A stretch of 64,000 nt of DNA from the NCBI RefSeq assembly GCF_963678875.1, contig NZ_OY787456.1, positions 372,001 through 436,000 of the forward strand, written 5' to 3'. Below, one piece after another: positions 1 to 9,738 of the stretch. The DNA is from an uncultured Hyphomonas sp. GTDB taxonomy: Bacteria; Pseudomonadota; Alphaproteobacteria; Caulobacterales; Hyphomonadaceae. The notes beneath the pieces are model-generated. The model was not told the DNA's origin. It ran no database searches and worked only from the letters and a program-made list of their open reading frames with translations. Each line of letters starts with the position of its first letter. Position 1 is the stretch's first letter. The translations under genes were made by a program, and so were the position numbers.

Positions 1-110
1 AATGAGGCGGGCTGTTTCTTTGTATTCCGGAGGCGAGGTCAATCGATATTCGATCAGGGGTAGAATTTTGAGGTCTGTTTGATAAGTTGTTTATTGGATG
101 GGGGTTGGCC

Positions 111-749
111 ATGGGACTGTTCACACGTGATTTCTTTTCGGGGCCCGGTGGGGCTGGTGTTAAAGCTAGCAGCACCGTCGGGCTCTCCCTGGTCGGTGGA
201 GCTGCTGCCTTGGGTCTACTGCCGGTCGCGGCACCTGTTGCACTTACGATTACGGCCGTTTCCGCGGTGGCTTCTGCCGTTGTCAATTCCGCCGTGGATG
301 TTGGAAGTGAGTTTGAGAAGCGCAATGTCGAGAAGGTCAAAGAACAGAAAGCTAAGGAACAGGCGGAAGAGGGAAAACAAGTTAAAGATAGTTTGGACGC
401 ACTCAAATGCGAAGTAGGTGATTTAAGCCGCGGTCAGTCTTCGCTGCTGAATTTGACACAGGAGCAAACTGAATTGGTGCGCGCCAACTCAGAGGAGTTG
501 AATGAAATCAGTCGTACTTTGCACTTTATCCGAGATCTGATTGTGTACGGCATTGGTGTGTTTATTTCGATGAAACTGCTGCCCTTGATCATTGATTCGG
601 CACTGCCAGTTTTATCGGGATTGTTGGGTGTTTTGACCGCAACAGTTTTGCTTGCTGGGGCTGTAATGTTGATGGAGCAGAAGCACCCCTTGGCGTATTG
701 GGAAGAAGTTCGCCGGGCGGAGAAAGCCAGGCGGAAGTATGGAAATTGA
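111..749 (+). CDS. Hypothetical membrane protein with central coiled coil
   Basis: I do not recognise a family. The 212-residue product has a hydrophobic Ala/Val-rich stretch near residues 20-60, a charged Lys/Glu/Gln-rich segment (about 65-135) that should form a coiled coil, and a second hydrophobic block (about 145-185) with a basic C-terminus. The ATG at 111 is preferred over a TTG at 87 because a G-rich ribosome-binding site (GGGGG, 100-104) sits just upstream. Base composition is clearly more AT-rich than the genes that follow, suggesting acquired DNA. No partner gene is visible in the window; the left neighbour is outside it. Confidence 0.6.
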   Translation: MGLFTRDFFSGPGGAGVKASSTVGLSLVGGAAALGLLPVAAPVALTITAVSAVASAVVNSAVDVGSEFEKRNVEKVKEQKAKEQAEEGKQVKDSLDALKCEVGDLSRGQSSLLNLTQEQTELVRANSEELNEISRTLHFIRDLIVYGIGVFISMKLLPLIIDSALPVLSGLLGVLTATVLLAGAVMLMEQKHPLAYWEEVRRAEKARRKYGN

Positions 750-763
750 GAGATGTGCTGAGA

Positions 764-779
764 AAGCGATGCATCGCTT
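764..779. repeat. Perfect 16-bp palindrome
   Basis: AAGCGATGCATCGCTT is a perfect palindrome lying 15 bases after the stop codon of the first gene. It has no loop and no T-tract, so it reads more like a protein-binding site or chance palindrome than a terminator. Confidence 0.4.
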
Positions 780-860
780 AGAAATCGGAGTTCAAACTAC
801 TACTACGGTTGCTTCGAGCGGCTTCAGTATCTTGTTCTTCGCTGTGCATCCAATTGATGC

Positions 861-1409
861 CTAAAAGCTCTGCGCTGGTTTCACCAATGATGTGGCGCGG
901 TCGGCGTAGAAGCCTGCGATCAGGTCGCTGAGCGGTTTGTCCGTATCCCCATAATCGATGCCGTCGGTCCAGAGGGCGGCGGTGCAGAGGTCTGACACGA
1001 AACGGCCCATGCGGTTCGCATCCGGGGCGGCGCCGTCATACGACTCGCTGCGGATCTCGTAGGCGTGCCGGTTGGTCTGGTGGAATGCTTCCAGAAGACA
1101 GGCCTGCTCCGCGGGGGAGGCGGCATCTGTCCAGTCAGGCCAGTCTTCGCCCGGATCCGGCTCCTGTTCGCAAAGGCTGAAGACGACCCCGGTCGTGAGG
1201 CCGTCGCAGGCCGCAGCGGCCGGCAGGACTTGCGCCATCAGGACGTTTGCACGTTCCTGCGCGGCGCGTGCCTCTTCCTGTTGTGCCAGCACCGCGTCCA
1301 GTACGCGTTGCTCGTCTGACGCCCGATCGGCGCGCTTGTTTCCGTACCAGACGAAGGCGGCGAGCCCCAGGCCGCAGATGACCAGAATGAACGGTATGAG
1401 TGTCTTCAT
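861..1409 (-). CDS. Hypothetical single-pass membrane protein
   Basis: The open frame runs far upstream on this strand, but the upstream part is antisense to the universal stress protein gene. The convincing start is the ATG at 1409, which has GGGG about 7 bases upstream. The resulting 182-residue protein begins with a membrane segment (residues 4-21), then a Gln/Glu/Ala-rich, probably coiled-coil stretch and a C-terminal domain with four cysteines. No known family is recognised. Most likely it is anchored in the inner membrane with a periplasmic C-terminal domain. It diverges from the UspA gene. Confidence 0.6.
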   Translation of the reverse strand: MKTLIPFILVICGLGLAAFVWYGNKRADRASDEQRVLDAVLAQQEEARAAQERANVLMAQVLPAAAACDGLTTGVVFSLCEQEPDPGEDWPDWTDAASPAEQACLLEAFHQTNRHAYEIRSESYDGAAPDANRMGRFVSDLCTAALWTDGIDYGDTDKPLSDLIAGFYADRATSLVKPAQSF

Positions 1410-1535
1410 GTGCTGCCCCTGTTCAGCGTTTTCTCCAACATTTTTGGGGGAGCATAGCATGCGAAACCGGGTGCGGCAGGCCTGATGCCTGACAAACCGG
1501 GCCGGGGCCGTTAGGCTGGCCGGGAGGAGAGTTTC

Positions 1536-1970
1536 ATGACCGAACAGACAAAGCCGCCATTTGCGGCGACCCATATTCTTGTGCCTGTCGACATGCGCCA
1601 CCGGGAGGTCTCCCGTCTGGCGGTCGAATCTGCCGTCTATCTGGCCGGGCTTTCCGGGGCGAAGGTGTCGATCCTGACGGTGACCAATCCGCTGGGCACG
1701 CATCTCACGGAAATGCCGGAAGCGCGCAAGCCGGACTTCGAAGCCTTCGTCGCGGAACAGGCGGACCGCCTCGGCCATGCGATCACGCCGCTGTTCGAAA
1801 GTCATGAGGCCGTGAACGAGACGATCCAGAAAGTGATCAAGCAGCACGGCGTGGATTTCGTCGTCATGGCGACGCATCATCCGCGCCTGAGCGATCACCT
1901 GTTCGGCTCCCACGCGTCGCAGACGGCCTTGCATGCCAATTGTTCCGTGCTCATCGTCCGGGGCGAATAA
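1536..1970 (+). CDS. Universal stress protein, UspA family
   Basis: The 144-residue protein has the UspA fold signature: an N-terminal strand ILVPVD, an SxAV-type helix, and a C-terminal part with VMATHHPR followed by a glycine-containing loop and the final strand CSVLIVRGE. The usual G-2x-G-9x-G(S/T) ATP loop is poorly preserved (HLFGSHASQTAL), so nucleotide binding is uncertain. A strong site GGGAGGAGAG precedes the ATG. It stands alone, with a 238-base gap before asd. The likely role is cytoplasmic stress tolerance; the partner is unknown. Confidence 0.85.
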   Translation: MTEQTKPPFAATHILVPVDMRHREVSRLAVESAVYLAGLSGAKVSILTVTNPLGTHLTEMPEARKPDFEAFVAEQADRLGHAITPLFESHEAVNETIQKVIKQHGVDFVVMATHHPRLSDHLFGSHASQTALHANCSVLIVRGE

Positions 1971-2075
1971 GGCGCGGAAAAGCCTGTGCGGCGTGAAGGC
2001 GCTTTACTTCCGCGGCGCCTGGCCTTATTCAGCCGCCCATGCTGATGAAACAGATCATTATTACCCCAAAGACGA

Positions 2076-2154
2076 CCCGCCTTCGCGGGACGTTGCGGGT
2101 GTGTGCGATCTGAAGCCAGCCACCCTCACCAACGTCCCGCCCAGGCGCGGGACG
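2076..2154 (+). promoter_or_regulatory. Two hairpins upstream of asd (possible leader structure)
   Basis: The 238-base gap before asd holds CCCGC-cttc-GCGGG (2076-2089) and a perfect 8-bp stem CGTCCCGC / GCGGGACG with a 6-base loop (2133-2154). Neither is followed by a T-run, so they are not classical terminators. They could be a leader structure or the end of the uspA transcript. Their function is not known. Confidence 0.25.
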
Positions 2155-2208
2155 GCCATACCCTGACACGGCTCTCCCGCACCAAAGGCTCCCCAACCGG
2201 AGAATGCC

Positions 2209-3261
2209 ATGTCACCCCGTTTTTCAAGATCCAGTCCTCCCCGTGTCGGCGTCGTCGGCGCGACCGGCCTTGTCGGCAGCCTGATGCGCGAACTGCTGGC
2301 CGAGCGGGACTTTCCGCTCGCCTCGCTGCGCCTGTTCGCTTCGGCCCGGTCCGCCGGAAAGAAAGTGCCGTTCCGCGACACGGAAATTGTGGTGGAAGAC
2401 GTGGCCACGGCGGACGTGTCCGGGCTCAACATCGTGTTCTTCTCGGCCGGTGGGGAGACCTCGCGCCAGTATGCGCCGAAATTCGCTGAGGCCGGCGCGC
2501 TGGTGATCGATAATTCCTCCGCCTGGCGGAAGGATCCGGACGTGCCGCTGGTCGTGCCGGAAGTGAACGCCGATGCGCTGGCGAATATTCCGAAGGGGAT
2601 CATCGCGAACCCGAACTGCACGACCATGGCGGCGATGCCGGTGCTGAAGCCGCTGCATGATGCCTGGGGACTGACCCGCCTCTTCGCCTCGACCTACCAG
2701 GCGGCGTCCGGGGCAGGGGTGGCCGGATCGGAAGAACTGACTGCGCAGGTGGCGGCAGCAGCAGCCGGGGACATGGCCGGCCTCGCCAATGATGCGGCGG
2801 CGGTGGACATGCCCGCGCCGAAGAAATGGGCCGTGCCGCTCGCCTTCAACGTCGTGCCGATGAATTATGTGCTGGGTGAGGACGGCTACACGGACGAGGA
2901 GCTGAAGCTGCGCGACGAGAGCCGCAAGATCATGGGGCTGCCGGACCTGAAAGTTTCAGGCACTTGCGTGCGCGTACCGGTAATGACCGGGCACAGCCTG
3001 TCGATCCATGCCGAGTTCGAGCGGCCCGTTTCTGCAGCGGAAGCCGAAGCGATGCTCGCGAAAGCGCCGGGGGTTCAGGTGGACCTCGTGCCGAACCCGC
3101 TGGACATGACGGGCAAGGACAATGTCAGTGTCGGACGCATCCGCAAGGACAGCGCAATGGACAATGGCCTCGTCCTGTTTGTCGTCGGCGACAATCTCCG
3201 CAAGGGCGCGGCGCTGAACGCCGTGCAGATCGCCGAAGCCCTGCTGGACATGGCGGGCTGA
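2209..3261 (+). CDS. asd: Aspartate-semialdehyde dehydrogenase
   Basis: This enzyme reduces aspartyl-4-phosphate with NADPH to aspartate semialdehyde, the branch point to lysine/diaminopimelate, threonine and methionine. The 350-residue length is normal. The N-terminal Rossmann motif GATGLVG (residues 17-23) and the catalytic cysteine Cys137 in NPNCTT are present, with the substrate-binding VxGxC(V/T)RVP pattern further on. The first ten residues are a basic, Ser-rich extension. It is transcribed alone and ends in a strong bidirectional terminator. Confidence 0.95.
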   Translation: MSPRFSRSSPPRVGVVGATGLVGSLMRELLAERDFPLASLRLFASARSAGKKVPFRDTEIVVEDVATADVSGLNIVFFSAGGETSRQYAPKFAEAGALVIDNSSAWRKDPDVPLVVPEVNADALANIPKGIIANPNCTTMAAMPVLKPLHDAWGLTRLFASTYQAASGAGVAGSEELTAQVAAAAAGDMAGLANDAAAVDMPAPKKWAVPLAFNVVPMNYVLGEDGYTDEELKLRDESRKIMGLPDLKVSGTCVRVPVMTGHSLSIHAEFERPVSAAEAEAMLAKAPGVQVDLVPNPLDMTGKDNVSVGRIRKDSAMDNGLVLFVVGDNLRKGAALNAVQIAEALLDMAG

Positions 3262-3274
3262 CACCAAAAGAAAA

Positions 3275-3302
3275 ACGCCGGACCCGTGAAGGTCCGGCGT
3301 TT
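3275..3302. terminator. Bidirectional terminator between asd and the thiolase gene
   Basis: A perfect 10-bp stem ACGCCGGACC / GGTCCGGCGT has a 6-base loop and is flanked by A-rich sequence on the left and TT on the right. It lies between two convergent genes and can serve both. Confidence 0.85.
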
Positions 3303-3325
3303 CCAAACTTCGTTGAAGCTCTGGC

Positions 3326-4501
<1,176 letters not shown>

Positions 4502-4598
4502 GTCACGCGTTCCTCTTCCAATATTGTAATGGCATTTATACGCCCGCAGGCCGCGTGCGCCAGCACTCTCCCAACGGCACCTGCCGCAAGGGAGACTG

Positions 4599-5687
4599 TC
4601 AGTTCCGGATCTCCGCAAACACGGGAAAGGATTTGCCGAACGGAGCAGCGTCCGTATAGGTGCATTTGCTGTCTACTTCGAGCAGACGCAGCAGCGGTTC
4701 GAGGATGCCGGTAGACTGCAGGACGGAATCGAGACCTTCGCAGGTGGCATCATCCAGTGCGCGATAGCGTGCCTGTAGCGTTTCCAGACACCAGACCCTG
4801 TACTGGGACGTCTGAATGTCCCGATAGGCCGTCTTCTGAATGGTCATGCCATGGCGGGCATTCCCGGCCTGCCAGGCAAGCGCATTGGCGTTCAATGCCT
4901 CAAGGTGTGTCTCCGCCACTTCCCGCAACAGGGGCAACAGATCGTCCGGGATTCCAGTCACGAGATCACCGCCTGAGCTGGACGCGCGGGCGTTCCAGAC
5001 ACGGTAGACCCATGCCATCACGCCGGAAGCATTTTCCCGCATGAGAATGCCGGGCACGGGGTCCATCGCGAAGTGGCGGAAGAGGGGGCCCATCAGGCCG
5101 ATATCGGCCAGCGTCGGCCGATCCCCCAGCAGGAAAGGCCGCGCCTGAAAGATGGACTCCAGCATGTCGAGCAGCCTGAGATAACTGCCTTCCACGTGGG
5201 CGCGGGTTTCGGGCGTCACGCCGTCCCGGTCGACAAAATTCAGCTTCTGGCGTTTTTCCGTCCGCCGCCGCTTCAGGAACCCGGGCGCCCTGATGTCCCG
5301 GCCCATGGCATCTGAAATCTGCCGGGCGAGGAGTTTCGAGGAAAGCGGATAGCTCCAGCGGTAATGCATGGCCGGGCGCCAGAGCCACTCATCCGCAAAA
5401 TCTTCGATCAGGCGGCAGAGGAAGGCCTGCGCCGGGTCTTCCGGCAGGATCGGCGGGTCTGGATGCTGCGTCTCGAACCAGTCGATCATCGGGCTGGTGT
5501 CGGTCATCCAGCGCCCGTCCGGCAATTCCACAGCAGGCATCTGCATGGCGCCGGTCTTTTCGGGAATCGTGTGCATGAACTCCCGCGCTGTCATCGGGCA
5601 GAACTCGTAGGGAATTTCCTTGTAGCGGAGATAGGCTTCCAGCTTGCCTGTGAAATAGGAAACCTTCAGGCCATAGACCTTCAGCAT
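4599..5687 (-). CDS. Glutathione S-transferase family protein
   Basis: The 362-residue protein has an N-terminal thioredoxin-like domain (about 1-85) with the cis-proline region MQMPAVEL and the SPMIDWFE glutathione-site motif, followed by an all-helical GST C-terminal domain containing LADIGLMGPLFRH. It is longer than a typical 200-230 residue GST, carrying about 100 extra residues at the C-terminus, as in the eukaryote-like 'GST C-terminal domain' group. It may be co-transcribed with the thiolase downstream (97-base gap). The substrate is unknown. Confidence 0.8.
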   Translation of the reverse strand: MLKVYGLKVSYFTGKLEAYLRYKEIPYEFCPMTAREFMHTIPEKTGAMQMPAVELPDGRWMTDTSPMIDWFETQHPDPPILPEDPAQAFLCRLIEDFADEWLWRPAMHYRWSYPLSSKLLARQISDAMGRDIRAPGFLKRRRTEKRQKLNFVDRDGVTPETRAHVEGSYLRLLDMLESIFQARPFLLGDRPTLADIGLMGPLFRHFAMDPVPGILMRENASGVMAWVYRVWNARASSSGGDLVTGIPDDLLPLLREVAETHLEALNANALAWQAGNARHGMTIQKTAYRDIQTSQYRVWCLETLQARYRALDDATCEGLDSVLQSTGILEPLLRLLEVDSKCTYTDAAPFGKSFPVFAEIRN

Positions 5688-5762
5688 GTTGCCCTCCCCG
5701 GCCGCTTTATTACGGCACTTAAACTGTCAATAGTTGCATCATCTGCCAAAACAGGGGCAGGT

Positions 5763-6353
5763 TCAAGCGCCCATGACAAACAGGTGGCGGGCGGCAGAAT
5801 TGATATGTTTCTCGTACTGTTTCTGCGACCAGCCGCAGGTCTGCGTGAGGTGTTCCCAGTTCGGCAGAAGCAATAGCGTCCACAGAAGGTCGGTCGCCTG
5901 TCCTGCTGGCATGCCGGGGGCGAGATCGCCGTCGCGCTTCAGGGCGTTGATGGCCGCTTCACAGCCCTCCCGCATGTCCTGCATGCGCTGGGCCCAGGCG
6001 CTGCGAGCCTCCTCGTCCGTAGGGCTCATATCGATCAGCGCCCGCCCGATGGGGTAGATTTCAGGCAGGTAGCCGGTCCAGGCTTCAATAAAGGCGTCGA
6101 GGCGTTCCTTGCCCGTTGCCGCCGCCCGGCTGGGCGCGAGACGGGCCGCCGTATCTTTCAGTTCATCGACATAAAACGTCGTTGCGATCAGCAGGTCGGC
6201 GCGGTTGGCGAAGTGCAGATAGACGGCCTGACGGCTGATGCCGGCGCGCTTCGCGATGTCAGACATGCGCACGCCGGTGCCGCCGCCTTCGGACAGGAGG
6301 TCGGTTGTGGCCTGGAGGATTCTTTTTCGGGTATCGGGATTTAGACTTGACAT
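5763..6353 (-). CDS. TetR-family transcriptional repressor
   Basis: The 196-residue protein has a canonical TetR N-terminal helix-turn-helix (about 27-50, DIAKRAGISRQAVYLHF) and a helical ligand-binding C-terminal domain that I cannot assign. It is transcribed divergently from a three-gene operon that starts at 6420. The 66-base intergenic region contains three copies of one palindrome, one of them covering the repressor's own start codon. This strongly suggests control of both itself and the operon. Confidence 0.9.
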   Translation of the reverse strand: MSSLNPDTRKRILQATTDLLSEGGGTGVRMSDIAKRAGISRQAVYLHFANRADLLIATTFYVDELKDTAARLAPSRAAATGKERLDAFIEAWTGYLPEIYPIGRALIDMSPTDEEARSAWAQRMQDMREGCEAAINALKRDGDLAPGMPAGQATDLLWTLLLLPNWEHLTQTCGWSQKQYEKHINSAARHLFVMGA

Positions 6354-6403
6354 AGTGTCAAGTGATCACCTATTTGACGCCGTGTCAATTGACATGGTGT
6401 CAA
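6347..6403. promoter_or_regulatory. Three TetR-type operator palindromes
   Basis: Three 15-bp copies of TTGACA-N3-TGTCAA lie at 6347-6361, 6374-6388 and 6389-6403; the middle copy has one mismatch (TTGACG). The second and third are directly abutting and sit just before the ribosome-binding site of the plus-strand operon. The first covers the start codon of the divergent TetR gene. The TTGACA half-site also resembles a -35 element. Confidence 0.85.
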
Positions 6404-6419
6404 GCAAAAGGAGGCGATC

Positions 6420-7055
6420 ATGCGGATTGCAGTTTTTGGATCGACCGGCGGTGTTGGACGGCATTTCGTTGCCCAGGCGCTGGAAAAGGGAATGGCTGTC
6501 ACGGCGCTTGTCCGGTCACCCGGCAAGCTGGCAGACCTGCCACGGGGGCTGACGCTCGTGCCCGGTGACATTTCGGATGAAGAGGCGGTCTTTCACACGG
6601 TGGCCGGGGCAAATGCAGTTGTCTGTGCCCTTGGCGCGCCACTGCAGGACAAGAGCGGTATCCGCGCCACCGGAACCGCCCGGATCATCCGGGCCATGAA
6701 GGAGGCCAGTGTCGAGCGGCTGGTCTGCCTGTCTTCGATCGGGGCAGGGGACAGCTACCCCCTGATCCCGCCACTTTACAAATATCTCCTGGGCCCGCTG
6801 ATGATGGAGCACATGTTTGCCGATCATGAGGCGCAGGAAGCCGAGGTCGCAGCCTCCGGGCTCAACTGGATCATTGCGCGGCCCGGCCCTTACCGGGATG
6901 GCGACCGTACCGGCGCTTATGCGCACGGACCCAGCAGTGTCGCCCCGGACCGGAACCTGAAGTTTCGTATCAATCGCGCCGATGTGGCGGATTTCCTGAT
7001 CCGTCAGCTTTCGGACGACACATACCTGCACAAGCCGGCCTGGCTCAGCAGCTGA
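6420..7055 (+). CDS. NAD(P)-binding SDR-like (NmrA/atypical SDR) protein
   Basis: The 211-residue protein begins with the dinucleotide-binding motif GSTGGVG and has the layout of an atypical short-chain dehydrogenase (NAD(P)H-binding, PF13460 type): CLSSIGAG in the middle, then WIIARPGPY. It lacks a clear YxxxK catalytic pair, so it may be a redox sensor or epimerase-like enzyme. It is the first gene of a TetR-controlled operon with two small membrane proteins. AAAGGAGG lies upstream of the ATG. Confidence 0.85.
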   Translation: MRIAVFGSTGGVGRHFVAQALEKGMAVTALVRSPGKLADLPRGLTLVPGDISDEEAVFHTVAGANAVVCALGAPLQDKSGIRATGTARIIRAMKEASVERLVCLSSIGAGDSYPLIPPLYKYLLGPLMMEHMFADHEAQEAEVAASGLNWIIARPGPYRDGDRTGAYAHGPSSVAPDRNLKFRINRADVADFLIRQLSDDTYLHKPAWLSS

Positions 7056-7081
7056 TCAACACTCCCTGAAAGGAATTCAAA

Positions 7082-7570
7082 ATGACCCAGCAATGGATGC
7101 TGCTTGCCAGCGAATTTTCCGTGATCGCTTACGCCCTCGTGGCCGGCGTGTTCCTGACGTTCTCCGATTTTGTCATGCGTTCGCTCGCCGCAACGCAGCC
7201 CGCCGGCGGGATCGAAGCCATGCAGCACATCAACCGAAAAGTGTTCCGTACACTTTTCATGGTCCTGCTGATCGGCATGGCGATCGTATCGCCCCTGATG
7301 GCAATGGTGGCCTTCTGGCAGGTGAGTGGCCCGGCATCGGCCTGGATCATCGCGGCCGCGGTTACCTATGTCATCGGCACGTTCGGTGTGACGGTCGTCT
7401 TCAATGTTCCCATGAACGAACGTCTTGACCGCATGGCGCACGACAGTGCCGTCGCAGCCGCTTACTGGAACCGCTACGTCCCGGCGTGGAGCTTCTGGAA
7501 TACCGTCCGGACACTCGCATCTGCTGCGGCAGCCATCTTTATGCTGATGGCGGTTGTTGCCCTCGCCTGA
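7082..7570 (+). CDS. DUF1772 (anthrone-oxygenase-like) membrane protein
   Basis: The 162-residue protein has four predicted membrane helices and the conserved DUF1772 features: FSDFVMRSL near the N-terminus, NRKVFRTLF, then NVPMNERLD and YWNRYVPAWSFWNTVRT. Related eukaryotic members act in polyketide anthrone oxidation; the bacterial role is unknown. It lies 26 bases after the SDR gene and is followed by a DUF4345 gene, a frequent combination in TetR-controlled operons. Confidence 0.85.
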   Translation: MTQQWMLLASEFSVIAYALVAGVFLTFSDFVMRSLAATQPAGGIEAMQHINRKVFRTLFMVLLIGMAIVSPLMAMVAFWQVSGPASAWIIAAAVTYVIGTFGVTVVFNVPMNERLDRMAHDSAVAAAYWNRYVPAWSFWNTVRTLASAAAAIFMLMAVVALA

Positions 7571-7604
7571 CCCTCAATTTCAGACTTTCTGAAAGGAATA
7601 TTCC

Positions 7605-8015
7605 ATGTCCCATTCAAAGTTCCGCTTTATCACATTGCTTGCTTCCGGCCTGATCGCCGTCCTGATCGGCGCAGCGATCGTGCTGGATCCGGCAGGCTTC
7701 CATGCCACGTCGGGTATTCATCTCGGCGCGGGGGATACTGCGCTGCTCAATGAAATGCGGGCGGCAGGTGGACCTATCCTCGCAATGGGCTTTCTGGCGC
7801 TGACTGGCCTGTTCGTCTCGAGGCTACAGTCGCTTGCCCTTACCGCCAGCGCGTTCTTCTACACCGGTTACGGCCTGGCCCGTTTCGCCAGCCTGCTTTT
7901 GGACGGCGTGCCTGACCAGGTTATGGTATGGATCACCGTACTGGAATTGGCCGTAGGCGTCCTGTGCGTTTTGGCTGTGTCTACGTCGGGCAGGGCCGGC
8001 GCGGCGGCCCGCTAG
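7605..8015 (+). CDS. DUF4345 membrane protein
   Basis: The 136-residue protein has about four hydrophobic helices and the pattern GAGDTALLNEMRAAGG, typical of DUF4345 proteins. It is the third gene of the TetR-controlled operon. The 3' end overlaps the convergent nitroreductase gene by 4 bases. No biochemical function is established for the family. Confidence 0.8.
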   Translation: MSHSKFRFITLLASGLIAVLIGAAIVLDPAGFHATSGIHLGAGDTALLNEMRAAGGPILAMGFLALTGLFVSRLQSLALTASAFFYTGYGLARFASLLLDGVPDQVMVWITVLELAVGVLCVLAVSTSGRAGAAAR

Positions 8016-8689
8016 TCGTCAAAGCCGAGGAAGGTGGCCGATTCGTCTACGGACTTCCGTTTCGAGACGACGGCGTTGGCCGGAAACGTCTCGTCCGGCC
8101 AGCCCATGGCGACACAGGTCTGGATCACCTGATCGTCCGGAATGCCCGCTTCTTCGCGCACCACCGGGCTCTGCATGATGCCCTGGGAATTGATCACGCA
8201 GCCAAGGCCCCGGTTCCACGCCGCATTGACGATGCCATTGACGACACCGCCGCAGTCGAAGGGCGGGATGTCACCGCCCGCCAGCGCCTTGTCATAGGTC
8301 ACAACGATGGAGACAGGCGCATCGAACTGGCGGAAGCCGCGCAGCACCCAGTCCATCCGGGCATCCTTGTCGTTCCGCTCGATGCCCATGGCCTGGAACA
8401 GCTGGATGGCGATCTCGACCTGGCGTTCGCGGTGGACACCTTCATAGGGCGGGCCCATGCGGAACTCGCGGCTGTCCGGCACGCCAGCCACGTTGCGCTC
8501 GACATTGCCCTTGCGGATCCGGTCCAGCACGTCGCCGGAGACGACATAGAAATTCCAGGGCTGGGAGTTCAGCGATGTCGGTGCGCGCATGGCGATTTCG
8601 AGGATCTCGCGGACGAGGGCCTTCGGGACAGGTTTCTTCAGGAAACCCCGGATACTGCGCCGGCTGCGGACAACGTCATCATATTCCAC
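8012..8689 (-). CDS. Nitroreductase-family FMN oxidoreductase
   Basis: The 225-residue protein has the FMN-binding SRRSIRGF motif at the N-terminus, APTSLNSQPWNFYVV in the middle and a C-terminal helix with a GWPDE motif, all typical of NfsA/NfsB-like nitroreductases. The GTG at 8689 is chosen as start because GGGAGGT lies 7 bases upstream; an upstream start adds 14 residues without a good site. It probably reduces nitro or quinone substrates with NAD(P)H. The physiological substrate is unknown. Confidence 0.85.
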   Translation of the reverse strand: MEYDDVVRSRRSIRGFLKKPVPKALVREILEIAMRAPTSLNSQPWNFYVVSGDVLDRIRKGNVERNVAGVPDSREFRMGPPYEGVHRERQVEIAIQLFQAMGIERNDKDARMDWVLRGFRQFDAPVSIVVTYDKALAGGDIPPFDCGGVVNGIVNAAWNRGLGCVINSQGIMQSPVVREEAGIPDDQVIQTCVAMGWPDETFPANAVVSKRKSVDESATFLGFDD

Positions 8690-8771
8690 GGTAAGACCTC
8701 CCAATCTCTTATCGGAACCCTTGTAGCGCACCCGCCGCGCCTGACAGCCCCTTCCGTGGCGGAAAAGAAAT

Positions 8772-8793
8772 AACCCGCACCGAAGTGCGGGTT
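8772..8793 (-). terminator. Terminator of the SDR gene at 8893
   Basis: Reading the minus strand, the 9-bp stem AACCCGCAC / GTGCGGGTT with a 4-base loop is followed by ATTTCTTTT. It lies about 100 bases past the SDR stop codon and may also insulate the nitroreductase gene. Confidence 0.7.
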
Positions 8794-8838
8794 AGATCGG
8801 GTACGCAATGCTCGTTCTGGAGGACCAATACGAGCGAA

Positions 8839-8888
8839 GCGAAGGCGCAGCGGCTGCGCACCAGAGGCGCGGAAACCGCCGCGAGCAA
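8839..8888. repeat. Dispersed hairpin repeat, copy 1
   Basis: This 50-bp element starts with GCGAAGGCGCAGCGGC and ends with GCCGCGAGCAA. The GCGGC and GCCGC parts pair around an inner GCGC stem. A second copy with the same ends but a different paired centre lies at 13035-13082. Confidence 0.6.
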
Positions 8889-8892
8889 TCGA

Positions 8893-9672
8893 TTAACGCG
8901 GCGCCATGCGGATTGCGCCGTCGAGGCGGACGTCTTCGCCGTTGAAGTAGCCGTTGCGGCACATTTCGGTGGCCAGCGAGGCATACTCTTCCGGGTTGCC
9001 GAGACGGGCCGGGTTCGGCACCTGAGCGCCGAGGGCCTGCTTGACCGGCTCCGGTGCGCCTTGCAGCAGCGGGGTGTTGAAGATGCCCGGCAGGATCGTG
9101 TTGACGCGGATCAGCTCGCGGGAAAGGTCGCGGGCGATCGGCAGGGTCATGCCGACAACGCCGCCCTTGGAAGCGGAGTAAGCAGCCTGGCCGATCTGGC
9201 CGTCTTCAGCAGCGACCGAAGCCGTGTTCACGATTGCGCCGCGCTCGCCGTCGATCGGGTCGAGGGTCATCATGCCGGCGGCCGATTTCGCGATGCAGCG
9301 GAAAGTGCCGACCAGGTTGATCTGGATGATCAGGTCGAACTTATCCAGCGGGAAGTGGCTGATTTCGCCGGTTTCCTTGTTGCGGCTGGCCGTCTTGATG
9401 GCGTTGCCGGTGCCGGCGCAGTTGATCAGGATGCGTTCCTGGCCGATGGCGGCGCGGGATTTCGCGAAAGCCGCGTCGACGCTGGCTTCGTCGGTGACGT
9501 TACACTCGCAGAACACGCCGCCGAGTTCCTTGGCGAGGGCTTCGCCTTTTTCCGCGTTCAGGTCGAACAGGGCAACCTTGACGCCGTAGCTGGCCAGTTT
9601 TGTGGCGGTTGCGGCGCCGAGGCCGGATGCGCCACCGGTGATGACAGCGGAAATATTCGAATTGAGTTCCAT
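8893..9672 (-). CDS. SDR, 3-hydroxyacyl-CoA dehydrogenase type (HSD17B10-like)
   Basis: The 259-residue classical SDR has the cofactor motif TGGASGLG (residues 12-19), an acidic residue after strand 2 (LFDLN) that indicates NAD, INCAG in place of NNAG, and catalytic Ser/YSASKGG. The overall pattern (VNTASVAAEDGQIGQAAY, LPGIFNTPLL) matches type-2 3-hydroxyacyl-CoA dehydrogenases that act in beta-oxidation of fatty or branched acyl-CoA. It is monocistronic, with its own terminator, and is divergent from the YkvA gene. Confidence 0.88.
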   Translation of the reverse strand: MELNSNISAVITGGASGLGAATATKLASYGVKVALFDLNAEKGEALAKELGGVFCECNVTDEASVDAAFAKSRAAIGQERILINCAGTGNAIKTASRNKETGEISHFPLDKFDLIIQINLVGTFRCIAKSAAGMMTLDPIDGERGAIVNTASVAAEDGQIGQAAYSASKGGVVGMTLPIARDLSRELIRVNTILPGIFNTPLLQGAPEPVKQALGAQVPNPARLGNPEEYASLATEMCRNGYFNGEDVRLDGAIRMAPR

Positions 9673-9738
9673 GGGCCGTGGCCCTCCCTTGTTTCTGACA
9701 ACTTTTCAGATGATCTATAGGTCTCACAGGAGGACGCA

